Positions 1-7,987 of a stretch of DNA of 64,000 nt are shown piece by piece. The notes beneath the pieces are model-generated. The model did no database searches and was not told where the DNA came from. It saw nothing but the letters and a program-made list of their open reading frames with translations. How positions within the stretch are numbered: position 1 is the first letter of the stretch; every line of letters begins with the position of its first letter. Made by a program: the position numbers and the translations under genes. The DNA comes from CAVPNY01 sp963706905 (lineage in GTDB: Bacteria > Chloroflexota > Anaerolineae > Anaerolineales > UBA4823), in contig CAVPNY010000012.1 of assembly GCA_963706905.1 (NCBI GenBank), positions 744,001 to 808,000 of the forward strand, written 5' to 3'.

Positions 1-69
1 TGCTCTACAGGATCCGCATCCAATCCCATAGTACCGACTGTCAGAGAATCTATCATTATTTCCGAATAG
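1..69 (+). CDS. C-terminal fragment of an upstream gene, possibly 2-oxo acid dehydrogenase E1 alpha
   Basis: Frame 1 is open from the window edge to a TAG at 67-69, giving the last 22 residues of a protein. One base separates this stop from the ATG of the E1 beta gene at 71, so the two are almost certainly one operon. In such operons the gene just before E1 beta is usually E1 alpha. The fragment itself is too short to be recognised, so the identity rests on position only. Confidence 0.35.
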   Translation, partial: CSTGSASNPIVPTVRESIIISE

Positions 70-70
70 C

Positions 71-1084
71 ATGCCAACCATCCTAGAATCATTGAATACC
101 GCCTTGCACTCAGCCTTGGATGCCGATCCACGTGTTGTCATTCTCGGAGAAGATATTCTCGACCCTTATGGAGGAGCCTTCAAGGTTACCCGTGGGTTAT
201 CGACAGCTTTCCCAGACCGGGTGCTTTCCACCCCGATTTCCGAAGCTGGCATTGTGGGTCTTGCATCAGGAATGGCTCTCCGTGGTTTACGTCCAGTTGT
301 CGAGATCATGTTCGGTGATTTCATCACCCTGGCCGCTGATCAAATAGTTAACCATCTCTCGAAGTTCCGATTCATGTACAATGACAGTGTGCAAGCTCCT
401 CTCGTCATCAGAACCCCAATGGGAGGGCGTCGTGGTTATGGACCAACTCATAGCCAGTCACTGGAAAAACTCTTCATGGGGATTCCTGGCTTGCGCGTGT
501 TAGCAGTCAATCCTTTTCGTGAACCAGGTATTGATTTACTCCATATTATTCTCAATGGTGATGAACCAACGTTATTCATCGAAAACAAAACTCTTTATAC
601 ATTTAGGGTTCACGATCAATCTACATTAATTGATTTCGAGTGCAACAGATTAGAAAAGTACCACACTCATGTCCTTACGATTGCAGGCGCACCTACTGCT
701 GGATTAACCATCGCCGCTTATGGACATTCCGCAGAGCTTTGCCGGCAGGCGAGCTTGCGTCTGGCGTATGAATATGAGATTTTCTCGCAACTGATTGTTC
801 CGACACAACTTTCTCCCTTCGAAATGTCTCCAATCCTGGATTCAGTTCGACAAACACACCACCTTTTAGTTGTGGAGGAGGGAACCCGTACCCTTGGGTG
901 GGGAGCTGAGATTCTCGCCCGTACGTTGGAAGCCCCCTTAATAGGTTGCACCGAGCACATCGACTCGGCGCAGATGATTTACCGATCCCAGCGTCCACTC
1001 CCCTTGAAACTGCAATTCTTCCAGACGTTGATCGAATTATTGCAGCCGCAAGAACGATGGTATAAATATTTATTACCGTCATGA
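71..1084 (+). CDS. 2-oxo acid dehydrogenase E1 component, beta subunit (transketolase-like)
   Basis: The 337-residue protein has the normal length and plan of E1 beta: a pyrimidine-binding transketolase domain (about 1-180) and a transketolase C-terminal domain (about 210-330). Visible family features are the cofactor glutamate in PISEAG (E58) and the histidine of the GPTHSQS loop (H127). With an alpha subunit it would decarboxylate a 2-oxo acid on thiamine diphosphate and pass the acyl group to a lipoyl lysine. The stop overlaps the next start (ATGA at 1081-1084), so it is coupled to the lipoyl-acyltransferase fusion gene. The substrate cannot be read from sequence. The neighbourhood (sugar acyltransferase, aminotransferase, no E3 seen) suggests this is not the cell's main pyruvate dehydrogenase. 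Confidence 0.88.
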   Translation: MPTILESLNTALHSALDADPRVVILGEDILDPYGGAFKVTRGLSTAFPDRVLSTPISEAGIVGLASGMALRGLRPVVEIMFGDFITLAADQIVNHLSKFRFMYNDSVQAPLVIRTPMGGRRGYGPTHSQSLEKLFMGIPGLRVLAVNPFREPGIDLLHIILNGDEPTLFIENKTLYTFRVHDQSTLIDFECNRLEKYHTHVLTIAGAPTAGLTIAAYGHSAELCRQASLRLAYEYEIFSQLIVPTQLSPFEMSPILDSVRQTHHLLVVEEGTRTLGWGAEILARTLEAPLIGCTEHIDSAQMIYRSQRPLPLKLQFFQTLIELLQPQERWYKYLLPS

Positions 1085-2196
1085 CAATCCCTGTATTGAT
1101 CCCATTACTCAACCCCAACGAACCAGAAGCAAGACTGGTTTCGGTTAATATTGTTGAAGGTCAGCGGGTATTAAAAGGTGAAGTTCTTTGCACACTGGAA
1201 ACCACCAAATCTACTTCCGAGCTGGTAGCAGAAATCGATGGCTATGTCATAGGACTTCAATATGAATCAGGCGACTCAGTCACAGCCGGAGATCTTTTCT
1301 GTCACCTGGCAGATTTTAAAGAGCCAATTCCAGTAAACGCGAAAATTCAATCAAAACAATCACCAGGAAGAGAAGAACAGGATGATATTCATCCTGATGT
1401 TTTACCTCGAGGACTGCGAATTACGCAACCTGCCCTGGAATTAGCCAGGCAGTACCAACTTGACCTGGGACAATTACCGTTCGATTCTCTGATCACTAAG
1501 AGATATATTCAAAACCTTATAGAAAAAAACATCTCTTCATCAAGCTCTCTTAGTGTATTCGATCCGACCAGGGTGATCATCTACGGAGGTGGAGGTCATA
1601 GTAAATCCTTAATCGAATTGATCCGCAGCCTGGGAAATTTGCGTATCCATGGAATTATTGATGACAAACTTGCGGTGGGAGCAACAGTTCTGGGATGCCC
1701 AGTTCTCGGTGGGGAAGACGTATTATCCGAAATGCAAAAGCAAGGAATCTGCCTAGCAGTCAACGCAGTGGGTGGTATAGGCAATATTCAATCTCGCGTT
1801 AATGTCTTCGAACGTTTAATACAATCCGGGTTTTCTTTTCCTATCCTGATACATCCTTCAGCCGTCGTGGAACCCAGCGCAATACTTTCACCCGGTGTCC
1901 AGGTATTTCCACATGCTTATATTGGTAGCGAGGCATGTGTTGGTTTTGGGGCTATCATAAATACCGGTGCTGTTATTTCACATGATTGCAGCGTCGGAGA
2001 TTATGCAAATATTTCACCTGGGGCGTTGCTAGCTGGAGGTGTGACTATCGGAGATCGAGCTTTGGTCGGGATGGGAGTCACGATCCACCTTAGAGTCAGC
2101 GTTGGGCCAAATGCTCGGATTGGAAACAGTGCAACTGTCAAAGAGGATGTCCCCTCTGGGCACGTCCTCCGAGCAGGTTCGGTTTGGCCTGAGTAA
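1081..2196 (+). CDS. Fusion protein: lipoyl domain, E3-binding-like domain and NeuD/PglD-type sugar acyltransferase
   Basis: The 371 residues show three parts. Residues 1-80 are a biotinyl/lipoyl domain with the modifiable lysine in ETTKS (K43). Residues about 110-147 resemble the peripheral subunit-binding domain of E2 proteins (ITQPALELARQ, then LITKRYIQNLI). Residues about 163-371 are a NeuD/PglD family acyltransferase: a Rossmann-like start (VIIYGGGGHSKS), then left-handed beta-helix hexapeptide repeats with the likely catalytic histidine in ISHDC (H301). A usual E2 has its CAT acyltransferase core after the first two domains, and here the NeuD module takes that place. The gene overlaps E1 beta by 4 bases and precedes a DegT aminotransferase. 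I infer transfer of an acyl group from lipoate to an amino sugar. Each domain call is good, the combined function is a hypothesis. Confidence 0.8.
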   Translation: MTIPVLIPLLNPNEPEARLVSVNIVEGQRVLKGEVLCTLETTKSTSELVAEIDGYVIGLQYESGDSVTAGDLFCHLADFKEPIPVNAKIQSKQSPGREEQDDIHPDVLPRGLRITQPALELARQYQLDLGQLPFDSLITKRYIQNLIEKNISSSSSLSVFDPTRVIIYGGGGHSKSLIELIRSLGNLRIHGIIDDKLAVGATVLGCPVLGGEDVLSEMQKQGICLAVNAVGGIGNIQSRVNVFERLIQSGFSFPILIHPSAVVEPSAILSPGVQVFPHAYIGSEACVGFGAIINTGAVISHDCSVGDYANISPGALLAGGVTIGDRALVGMGVTIHLRVSVGPNARIGNSATVKEDVPSGHVLRAGSVWPE

Positions 2197-2232
2197 AGTA
2201 TCCTATATCCGTTATAAGGAGCTGATAAGCTC

Positions 2233-3414
2233 GTGAAATATAAGATTCCGATGTCATCACCTGATCTGACCAGTGCAGAACGCGAGGCAGTTGCCCAGGT
2301 AATGCTCACGCCAAACCTGAGCATGGGGCCACAAATCCAGAATTTCGAGGAATCATTCCGCCAGTACACCGGGTTAAAGTATGCAATTGGGGTCAATTCA
2401 GGCACTGCCGGTTTACATTTATGTATCCATGCTGCAGGTATAAAGGATGGTGATCTAGTGATCACTACGCCTTTTTCATTTGTTGCCTCCAGCAATGTTA
2501 TTCTGTTCGAACACGCGATTCCGATCTTTGTAGATGTAGATCCGCTCACTGGGAATATTGACCCACGACAAGTCAGTGAAGCTGTGGAGGATTTATTAAC
2601 CAATGGAAAAGCAGCTCAAAGGTGGTTACCTCGAACAGGTTTATATGGAGATGTAAAACTAAAGGCTCTTCTACCGGTAGATGTCTTCGGTCAACCAGCA
2701 GATCTGGATCCAATCTTAGAGATCGCACAGAAACATAGTCTAAAGGTAATTGAAGATTCATGCGAAGCCTTAGGTGCTGAATATCGTCACCGTAAAGCTG
2801 GAACGAATTGCGACTATGGGGTTTTTGCCTTTTATCCAAATAAACAAATAACGACTGGGGAAGGAGGGGTCGTCGTAACAAATCATGAGGAAGGAGCCAG
2901 GCTGATGATGGCTCTGCGCAACCAGGGACGAGCACCAGGTGACACCTGGTTGCAACATACATATATGGGATACAACTATCGCCTTGATGAGATGAGCGCA
3001 GCCCTTGGCGTGGTACAGATGGCTCGCCTCGACGAACTACTCCAAAAAAGAGAGAATGTTGCTGGTTGGTACGCTGAACGGCTGGCTGAGATCCAAGGCA
3101 TCGAACCTCCAATAATTGCCCCAAGCACAACCCGCTCGAGCTGGTTTGTGTACGTGATCCGGTTTGCGCGTGAGATAAACCGTGATCGGATTGCGCAGGC
3201 TTTAGATCTAGAAGGCATCCCAGCACGTCCTTATTTCTTGCCCATCCATCTCCAGCCCTATATGGTTTCCCGCTTTGGGTATAAGGAAGGGGATTTCCCA
3301 GTGACCGAAGATCTGGGTAGGTGTGGATTGGCAATTCCTTTCTCTGGAGTGATGACTGAAATGCAGGTTGAGGTTGTATGTAATACTTTACACGAGATCA
3401 TTCTTAATTATTAA
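2233..3414 (+). CDS. DegT/DnrJ/EryC1/StrS (ArnB/WecE-type) PLP-dependent sugar aminotransferase
   Basis: A 393-residue protein of standard length for this family. It has the pyridoxal phosphate aspartate in IEDSCEALG (D175) and the Schiff-base lysine in YPNKQITTGEGG (K204), both typical of enzymes that convert a nucleotide-linked keto-sugar into an amino-sugar. GTG at 2233 is chosen as the start because AAGGAG at 2216-2221 is 11 bases upstream; ATG at 2251 is the alternative. It follows the lipoyl-acyltransferase fusion gene by 36 bases and would supply the amine that a NeuD-type enzyme acylates. The exact sugar is unknown. The gene ends the plus-strand block, and a hairpin lies just after it. 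Confidence 0.88.
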   Translation: MKYKIPMSSPDLTSAEREAVAQVMLTPNLSMGPQIQNFEESFRQYTGLKYAIGVNSGTAGLHLCIHAAGIKDGDLVITTPFSFVASSNVILFEHAIPIFVDVDPLTGNIDPRQVSEAVEDLLTNGKAAQRWLPRTGLYGDVKLKALLPVDVFGQPADLDPILEIAQKHSLKVIEDSCEALGAEYRHRKAGTNCDYGVFAFYPNKQITTGEGGVVVTNHEEGARLMMALRNQGRAPGDTWLQHTYMGYNYRLDEMSAALGVVQMARLDELLQKRENVAGWYAERLAEIQGIEPPIIAPSTTRSSWFVYVIRFAREINRDRIAQALDLEGIPARPYFLPIHLQPYMVSRFGYKEGDFPVTEDLGRCGLAIPFSGVMTEMQVEVVCNTLHEIILNY

Positions 3415-3433
3415 TTATTCGCCAAGACCAATA

Positions 3434-3481
3434 AGGAGGTGGATTTACAGGACACGACGCACTGTTAAAATTCCACCTCCT
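3434..3481. repeat. Inverted repeat after the aminotransferase gene
   Basis: A perfect 10-base inverted repeat, AGGAGGTGGA at 3434-3443 and TCCACCTCCT at 3472-3481, with a 28-base spacer. It starts 20 bases after the aminotransferase stop. There is no clear T-run, so it is a weak candidate for an intrinsic terminator and may instead protect a 3' end. One arm resembles a Shine-Dalgarno sequence and the other the 16S anti-Shine-Dalgarno, which may be chance. Confidence 0.5.
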
Positions 3482-3885
3482 ATTATGTTCGAATACCGGA
3501 CAAAGAACTAGGTTAGCAAAATGCATTGCATTTATAGAACACTTGTTCCTTTCCGGCTTTTCCGGTATAATCCAGTCGAGCGGTAACCAACTCCTCATTA
3601 CTCCTTACCCCTTGAGTCCTAATAAGTTTGGGCTACTACAATCACCCTTGCAACGCATAGCCGTTTCAGGCTCTATAATAGAATGACCCTTTGAGGTCTC
3701 CGGGTGTTCACCGCTCAGATTGTAGCAAATTACAAGATATTTTACATGGTTACATGTGGCTATGAACAACTTTGTCGCCTACTTTTCTCTTTGGGGTACA
3801 TCTTCGCGTTCCATCATTTCACTCTTCGACACAATCATTTTGCGTCCACTAATGCACTCCTTATTTATTTACCCCACAAAACCAA
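3482..3885. other. Gene-free stretch between convergent units
   Basis: About 400 bases between the end of the plus-strand sugar cluster and the end of the minus-strand nucleotide operon. I see no tRNA, no convincing ORF with a ribosome binding site and no repeat array. Short ORFs here have no recognisable composition or domain. Confidence 0.5.
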
Positions 3886-4551
3886 TCACTGCCCGTTCGG
3901 AAAGATCACATCTTCCTTTCCAGCTAACATATCCTGAATCCGGTCAACCACAATATCCAGGTGGCGGGGATTGTGGACAAAATCCAATGGGCTTTCCTTC
4001 CCCAATTTTCCAGTGTGGATAGTGAGAATTGGACAAATATCGAAACTGGCAATCCAATCTGTGTAGAATGAATCTAACAGGGTTAAGTACTCTTCAGTAA
4101 TACCACCTTCGATAGACCGTCCGCGCATCCGGATGCGTTCAAGTAAGACAGAGGCTGGTGCTTTGAGATAGATCAACAGATTTGGTGGTGGTAAATTCGA
4201 CACGATCAATTCAAATACACGTCGATAAGAGATGTAGTCTCTTTCGTCCAGGTCACCCAGGTGGTGTAGAGCTCGGGCAAAAATATGAGCATCCTCGAAA
4301 ATACTACGATCGAAAATCACCGAATCTGGCGATCGGGCCATTTCTAGATATTGCTGAGCCCGGTGACCAAGAAAAAATACTTGCAACTGGAAAGCCCAGG
4401 ATCGCATATCGCGGTAAAAATCTGGTAAATAGGGATTATCTGCCACGGACTCAAATGCAGTTCGCCACCCGAGGCGCGCCCCCAGGCGCTCGGTGAGCGA
4501 TGTCTTCCCTGCACCAATATTTCCTGCAACCAGTAGGAGACGTTTAGCCAT
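3886..4551 (-). CDS. Deoxynucleoside kinase (dGK/dAK family)
   Basis: The 221-residue protein begins with a P-loop (GNIGAGKTS, residues 10-18) and carries the family's DRS motif in FDRSIFED, as in deoxyadenosine/deoxyguanosine kinases. It would phosphorylate salvaged deoxynucleosides with ATP in the cytoplasm. It is the last gene of a likely nrdR-nrdJ-kinase operon, 24 bases after the reductase gene, so de novo and salvage supply of deoxynucleotides appear to be expressed together. The specific base preference cannot be stated from sequence alone. Confidence 0.85.
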   Translation of the reverse strand: MAKRLLLVAGNIGAGKTSLTERLGARLGWRTAFESVADNPYLPDFYRDMRSWAFQLQVFFLGHRAQQYLEMARSPDSVIFDRSIFEDAHIFARALHHLGDLDERDYISYRRVFELIVSNLPPPNLLIYLKAPASVLLERIRMRGRSIEGGITEEYLTLLDSFYTDWIASFDICPILTIHTGKLGKESPLDFVHNPRHLDIVVDRIQDMLAGKEDVIFPNGQ

Positions 4552-4575
4552 AAGTCTTCAGGGTAAAACCTCTAC

Positions 4576-7194
4576 CTAACATTCACTATATCCACAGGCA
4601 TAACACTTTCGACACCCTTCTTCATTTACCAATGCAGCATGACCACACTCTGGACAAAGATCTCCGATAGTTAAGGTCAATTGTTCAGGAGCTTGCTCGG
4701 ATTCTGGGTGGAATCCATTTCCATGACTTAAGACTTCCATATCAAGAGAGCGTGCCGCGCTGTTCTCCAGATACTCCTCTAGTGCGCGAGCCACCCCATC
4801 CGGTAACGAGCGGATCCGATTTGGACCAAATCCCAGCGAACGCCCTCCTCCTATACCTGAAAGCTGCCGCCATACTTCCTTGAGTCGGTCCCTTGGTGGG
4901 ACAGGTGAAGCCAGGCGAAGGATATAAGATGCCAAGCGCCCTATTGCTTCAGAAACTGCAGCAGTTTCTGAGCCAGCCTTTGATGTATTAACGAAAACCT
5001 CAAAAGGCTGCCCTCCACCATTTTCATTAATAGTAACGAATGTTTTACCCAACGGGGTATCCACAAGGAATGTATACCCAGGCAAGCGACGCGGGCGTGG
5101 CTTTTTCTTCTCTTGCCATATGGCAATTTGTTCTGCTTCGGTTTCAGACGTTTCTATCTCATTGGACTGATTATTTTTTTCTTTGGCTGTCGCATGGGTT
5201 TCAAGCACAACCTTCTGGCGTGAACCAGTCACATAGACAGTGATACCCTTACAGCCTAACTCCCACGCTAATTTATACGCGCCAGCTACATCCTCTTCAG
5301 TTGCCGATTCGGGGAAATTGATCGTCTTCGATAGACTATTATCAACGAAGACTTGCATAGCTGCCTGCATTCGCACATGCTCCTCGGCAGTAATATCTTG
5401 CGAAACGACAAAAGTCTCCCGAACAGATTTCGGAATAACTGGATTGTTTGACCCGTTCTTTTTTTGCCCATGCGTCGGTAGATCCTGGCAGGTGCCGAGA
5501 TCCATTACATGCTTGATGATCCTTTGGCGGGATTGCTCGTCCAATCCGGCGTTGATCAAAGCTTTTTCAAATAGTGGACTTGTATAGGTTAACTGAAGGT
5601 CCTGACCATTATCGTTGACATGGCGGATATATGCCAGGGCAAAGACCGGCTCGCAACCATACCCCTCACAACCGGCAACAGTTGCTATCGTGCCAGTAGG
5701 GGCGACTGTCGTTTGGGCAGCATTCCGAATTCCATGTTTCTTAATATCTTTTTGGATTTTAGCCCAATCGATAAGTGGTCGCCCCCAATCATGCGTGTAC
5801 GGTTTCAATGGTGAAGGAGGCTGCCAAATTAAATTCTCAGGATCATAGATCGATCCCTGGATTGCCTCAAAAGGCCCACGCTCTATCGCCAGTTCAATGC
5901 TGGTTTTCATAGTATGGTAACGCACAAATTCCATAACCTGGGCTGCAAATTCCTGGCCGACCGCGGAGCCATACCTCACACCAACATGGTACATCAAATC
6001 TGCCAGTCCCATGATCCCCAAACCAATACGGCGAGCACGAAGAGCGGCTTCCTTGAGCTGGGGAATAGCCGGAACGTATGCATTAACCTGGACAACATCA
6101 TCAAGGAACCGGGTGGAGAGAACGACATTCCGCCTTAATTCTTCCCAATCAACAGTTCCATCAGATCCAAAGTGCTGAGCCAGGTTAACTGACCCGAGAC
6201 AGCAGTTCTCGTATGGTCCTAACCATTGCTCACCGCACGGATTGGTCGCCTCCATCTGATACAGGTGAGGCACAGGATTAGACTGATTGGCCGCATCCAG
6301 GAACAAAACACCTGGTTCTCCATTAAAATGGGCCTGACGGACGATCTTTTCGAATAATTCACGTGCCCGGATTTGTTTGTGACCTTTAATCGGCACTTTA
6401 GCCTTTTCTGCCTGTTCTAATGTGCCGCTAAATTCTTTATACTCTTTGGTACTCACATCCGGGAATCTCAATTCCCACATTCGGTCTTCTTTTACTGCTT
6501 CCATGAAGGTATCAGTAATACCTACAGAGATATTAAAATTGGTGATGGCGTTTTCATCAGTCTTACAAGTTATGAACTCTTCAATATCGGGGTGATCTAC
6601 TCGTAAGACACCCATATTCGCGCCTCGTCGCGTTCCACCTTGAGCGATCTCACCAAAAGCCTTATCGTATACCCGCAAGAAACCTACCGGTCCAGTGGCC
6701 TGTCCGGCCGAGGTTTTTACCAGCGTACCTTTTGGGCGAAGCCGGGAGAACGAAAACCCATTGCCTCCGCCGGTCTGTTGGATTAATGCCGCGTCACGCA
6801 GTGTTTGAAAAATTCCCGCTGAATCGCGCCCCATATCATCCGTAATCGGAAGAACAAAACAAGCCGCCAATTGACCCAAAGGAGTTCCCGCTCCAGTAAA
6901 GGTTGGTGAATTCGGGAAAAACTTCCTGGTTGAAAGCAGGGTATAAAAATCACGGGCAACTTGGGAGATATTCCCACTCCAGGTTTCCTCAGCAGAAGCA
7001 ATGTGGAAAGCAACCCGCCAAAATGTTTCTTCAACGGATTCAATCAATTCACCATTATTGCCCCTCCGCACATACCTCCGGGAAAAAACTTGGCGAGCAT
7101 TGTCGGTTAGATCGACCCGGGTAACATCGTTGGGTAAAGGCGGTGTCAGCAATAGACCTGGTTTGGTTTCTTGCTTTACGGCTTCCTGAAACAT
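4576..7194 (-). CDS. nrdJ: Adenosylcobalamin-dependent (class II) ribonucleoside-diphosphate reductase
   Basis: An 872-residue reductase that makes deoxyribonucleotides with B12 as radical source. The body holds the finger-loop motif NPCGE (residues 318-322, with the radical-site cysteine and glutamate), the TGGGNGFSFSRLR substrate region near 141-153 and the APTGTIATVAG signature. The C-terminus has a CxxC...CxxC zinc-ribbon-like tail (about 853-868) that carries the redox cysteines known for this family. A good ribosome site (AAGGAG) lies 8 bases before the ATG. It lies 102 bases after nrdR, in the same direction. No nrdAB or nrdDG is seen in the window. Confidence 0.95.
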   Translation of the reverse strand: MFQEAVKQETKPGLLLTPPLPNDVTRVDLTDNARQVFSRRYVRRGNNGELIESVEETFWRVAFHIASAEETWSGNISQVARDFYTLLSTRKFFPNSPTFTGAGTPLGQLAACFVLPITDDMGRDSAGIFQTLRDAALIQQTGGGNGFSFSRLRPKGTLVKTSAGQATGPVGFLRVYDKAFGEIAQGGTRRGANMGVLRVDHPDIEEFITCKTDENAITNFNISVGITDTFMEAVKEDRMWELRFPDVSTKEYKEFSGTLEQAEKAKVPIKGHKQIRARELFEKIVRQAHFNGEPGVLFLDAANQSNPVPHLYQMEATNPCGEQWLGPYENCCLGSVNLAQHFGSDGTVDWEELRRNVVLSTRFLDDVVQVNAYVPAIPQLKEAALRARRIGLGIMGLADLMYHVGVRYGSAVGQEFAAQVMEFVRYHTMKTSIELAIERGPFEAIQGSIYDPENLIWQPPSPLKPYTHDWGRPLIDWAKIQKDIKKHGIRNAAQTTVAPTGTIATVAGCEGYGCEPVFALAYIRHVNDNGQDLQLTYTSPLFEKALINAGLDEQSRQRIIKHVMDLGTCQDLPTHGQKKNGSNNPVIPKSVRETFVVSQDITAEEHVRMQAAMQVFVDNSLSKTINFPESATEEDVAGAYKLAWELGCKGITVYVTGSRQKVVLETHATAKEKNNQSNEIETSETEAEQIAIWQEKKKPRPRRLPGYTFLVDTPLGKTFVTINENGGGQPFEVFVNTSKAGSETAAVSEAIGRLASYILRLASPVPPRDRLKEVWRQLSGIGGGRSLGFGPNRIRSLPDGVARALEEYLENSAARSLDMEVLSHGNGFHPESEQAPEQLTLTIGDLCPECGHAALVNEEGCRKCYACGYSEC

Positions 7195-7296
7195 AACGAT
7201 TACTCCTTAGTAACGAATACTCGATAAGAATCAAGCCTGATTTATTAAAGAATCCGAAAATAAGCACTCCCCCTTAGCCCTGGGAAATTACAGGAA

Positions 7297-7746
7297 TTAA
7301 ATTTCCAATAACCGATCTATTTCGTTACGAATCGAACCTAAATCGTCCAGCCCTAAATACACAATTGCATAACGGATATATGCAATGAGATCCATTTCCT
7401 TCAAACCTGCGATGACCATATCACCAACCACTCTAGATGAAACCTCTGATCGCCCCATCGCTTGTAAAGCCGCCTCAATTTCGCCGACCAAACGCTCGAT
7501 ATCTGTAGCGGATACAGGCCTCTTTGCGCAAGATATCCGAATCCCTCTGAGTAATTTGTCTCGATCAAACTCCTCTCGAGTACCATCCTGCTTGATAATT
7601 AAAGGTGTAGCCAGGATAGCCCGCTCATACGTACTAAAGCGCTGTCCACAGCTCTCGCACTCCCTGCGGCGCCGGATCCCACCTCGGGAGTCATGGGAAG
7701 TATCTATTACTCTGGAATTCTCGTTGTGACAATAAGGACACCGCAT
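7297..7746 (-). CDS. nrdR: Transcriptional repressor of ribonucleotide reductase genes NrdR
   Basis: A 149-residue protein with the N-terminal zinc ribbon (C3, C6, C30, C33) followed by an ATP-cone domain (about 46-136), which is the exact NrdR plan and length. NrdR senses dATP/ATP and represses reductase genes through paired NrdR boxes. It sits at the head of the nrdR-nrdJ-kinase group, and two box-like sites lie in its own promoter region, which implies that it controls its own operon. Confidence 0.96.
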   Translation of the reverse strand: MRCPYCHNENSRVIDTSHDSRGGIRRRRECESCGQRFSTYERAILATPLIIKQDGTREEFDRDKLLRGIRISCAKRPVSATDIERLVGEIEAALQAMGRSEVSSRVVGDMVIAGLKEMDLIAYIRYAIVYLGLDDLGSIRNEIDRLLEI

Positions 7747-7777
7747 TGGAATCTACCACTTGTTAGAACATTTGTTG

Positions 7778-7824
7778 CCGCCACATGTGGTGTTATTGAT
7801 GCAGCCACCCCTCATATGTGGCAT
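7778..7824 (-). promoter_or_regulatory. Pair of NrdR-box-like operators
   Basis: Two similar sites, CACATGTGGTGT (7782-7793) and CATATGTGGCAT (7813-7824), have their ATGTGG cores exactly 31 bases apart. Three helical turns is the known spacing for NrdR boxes. Against the 16-base consensus I count about 10 and 8 matches. They lie between the predicted nrdR promoter and the nrdR start codon, where a repressor would block transcription. Confidence 0.55.
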
Positions 7825-7837
7825 TTGATAGGGCAAT

Positions 7838-7866
7838 ATTTTAGCATACTTGCATTTTATTCGCAA
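7838..7866 (-). promoter_or_regulatory. Predicted sigma-70 promoter of nrdR-nrdJ-kinase
   Basis: On the minus strand, TTGCGA (7861-7866) and TAAAAT (7838-7843) are separated by 17 bases. The predicted start site would be near 7831, directly upstream of the two NrdR-like boxes. Confidence 0.6.
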
Positions 7867-7924
7867 GGGAGTGATAACCTATTTCACCTTAAAATATTGG
7901 ATGTCAGTGGTAACAAGGGTTATT

Positions 7925-7956
7925 CCCTCCCCATGCGAAGGCAACCATGGGGAGGG
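7925..7956. terminator. Strong hairpin between ftsZ and nrdR
   Basis: A perfect 11-base stem, CCCTCCCCATG (7925-7935) and CATGGGGAGGG (7946-7956), with a 10-base loop, 32 bases beyond the ftsZ stop. On the plus strand it is followed by ATTTT; on the minus strand the following run is not U-rich. It probably ends or protects the dcw transcript and separates it from the nrdR promoter. Confidence 0.6.
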
Positions 7957-7987
7957 ATTTTAGTAACCTGTCCAGAAAATGCCCGGC

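Noticed and set aside
693..1118. 141-codon minus-strand ORF
   Set aside because: Antisense to the well-supported E1 beta gene, no recognisable domain.
2001..2603. 200-codon minus-strand ORF
   Set aside because: Spans the end of the fusion gene and the start of the aminotransferase gene on the opposite strand; composition is that of a shadow frame.
2573..3334. 253-codon minus-strand ORF
   Set aside because: Fully antisense to the aminotransferase, whose motifs are clear.
3404..3598. 64-codon minus-strand ORF after the aminotransferase
   Set aside because: Runs through the inverted repeat, no ribosome site and no coding signal.
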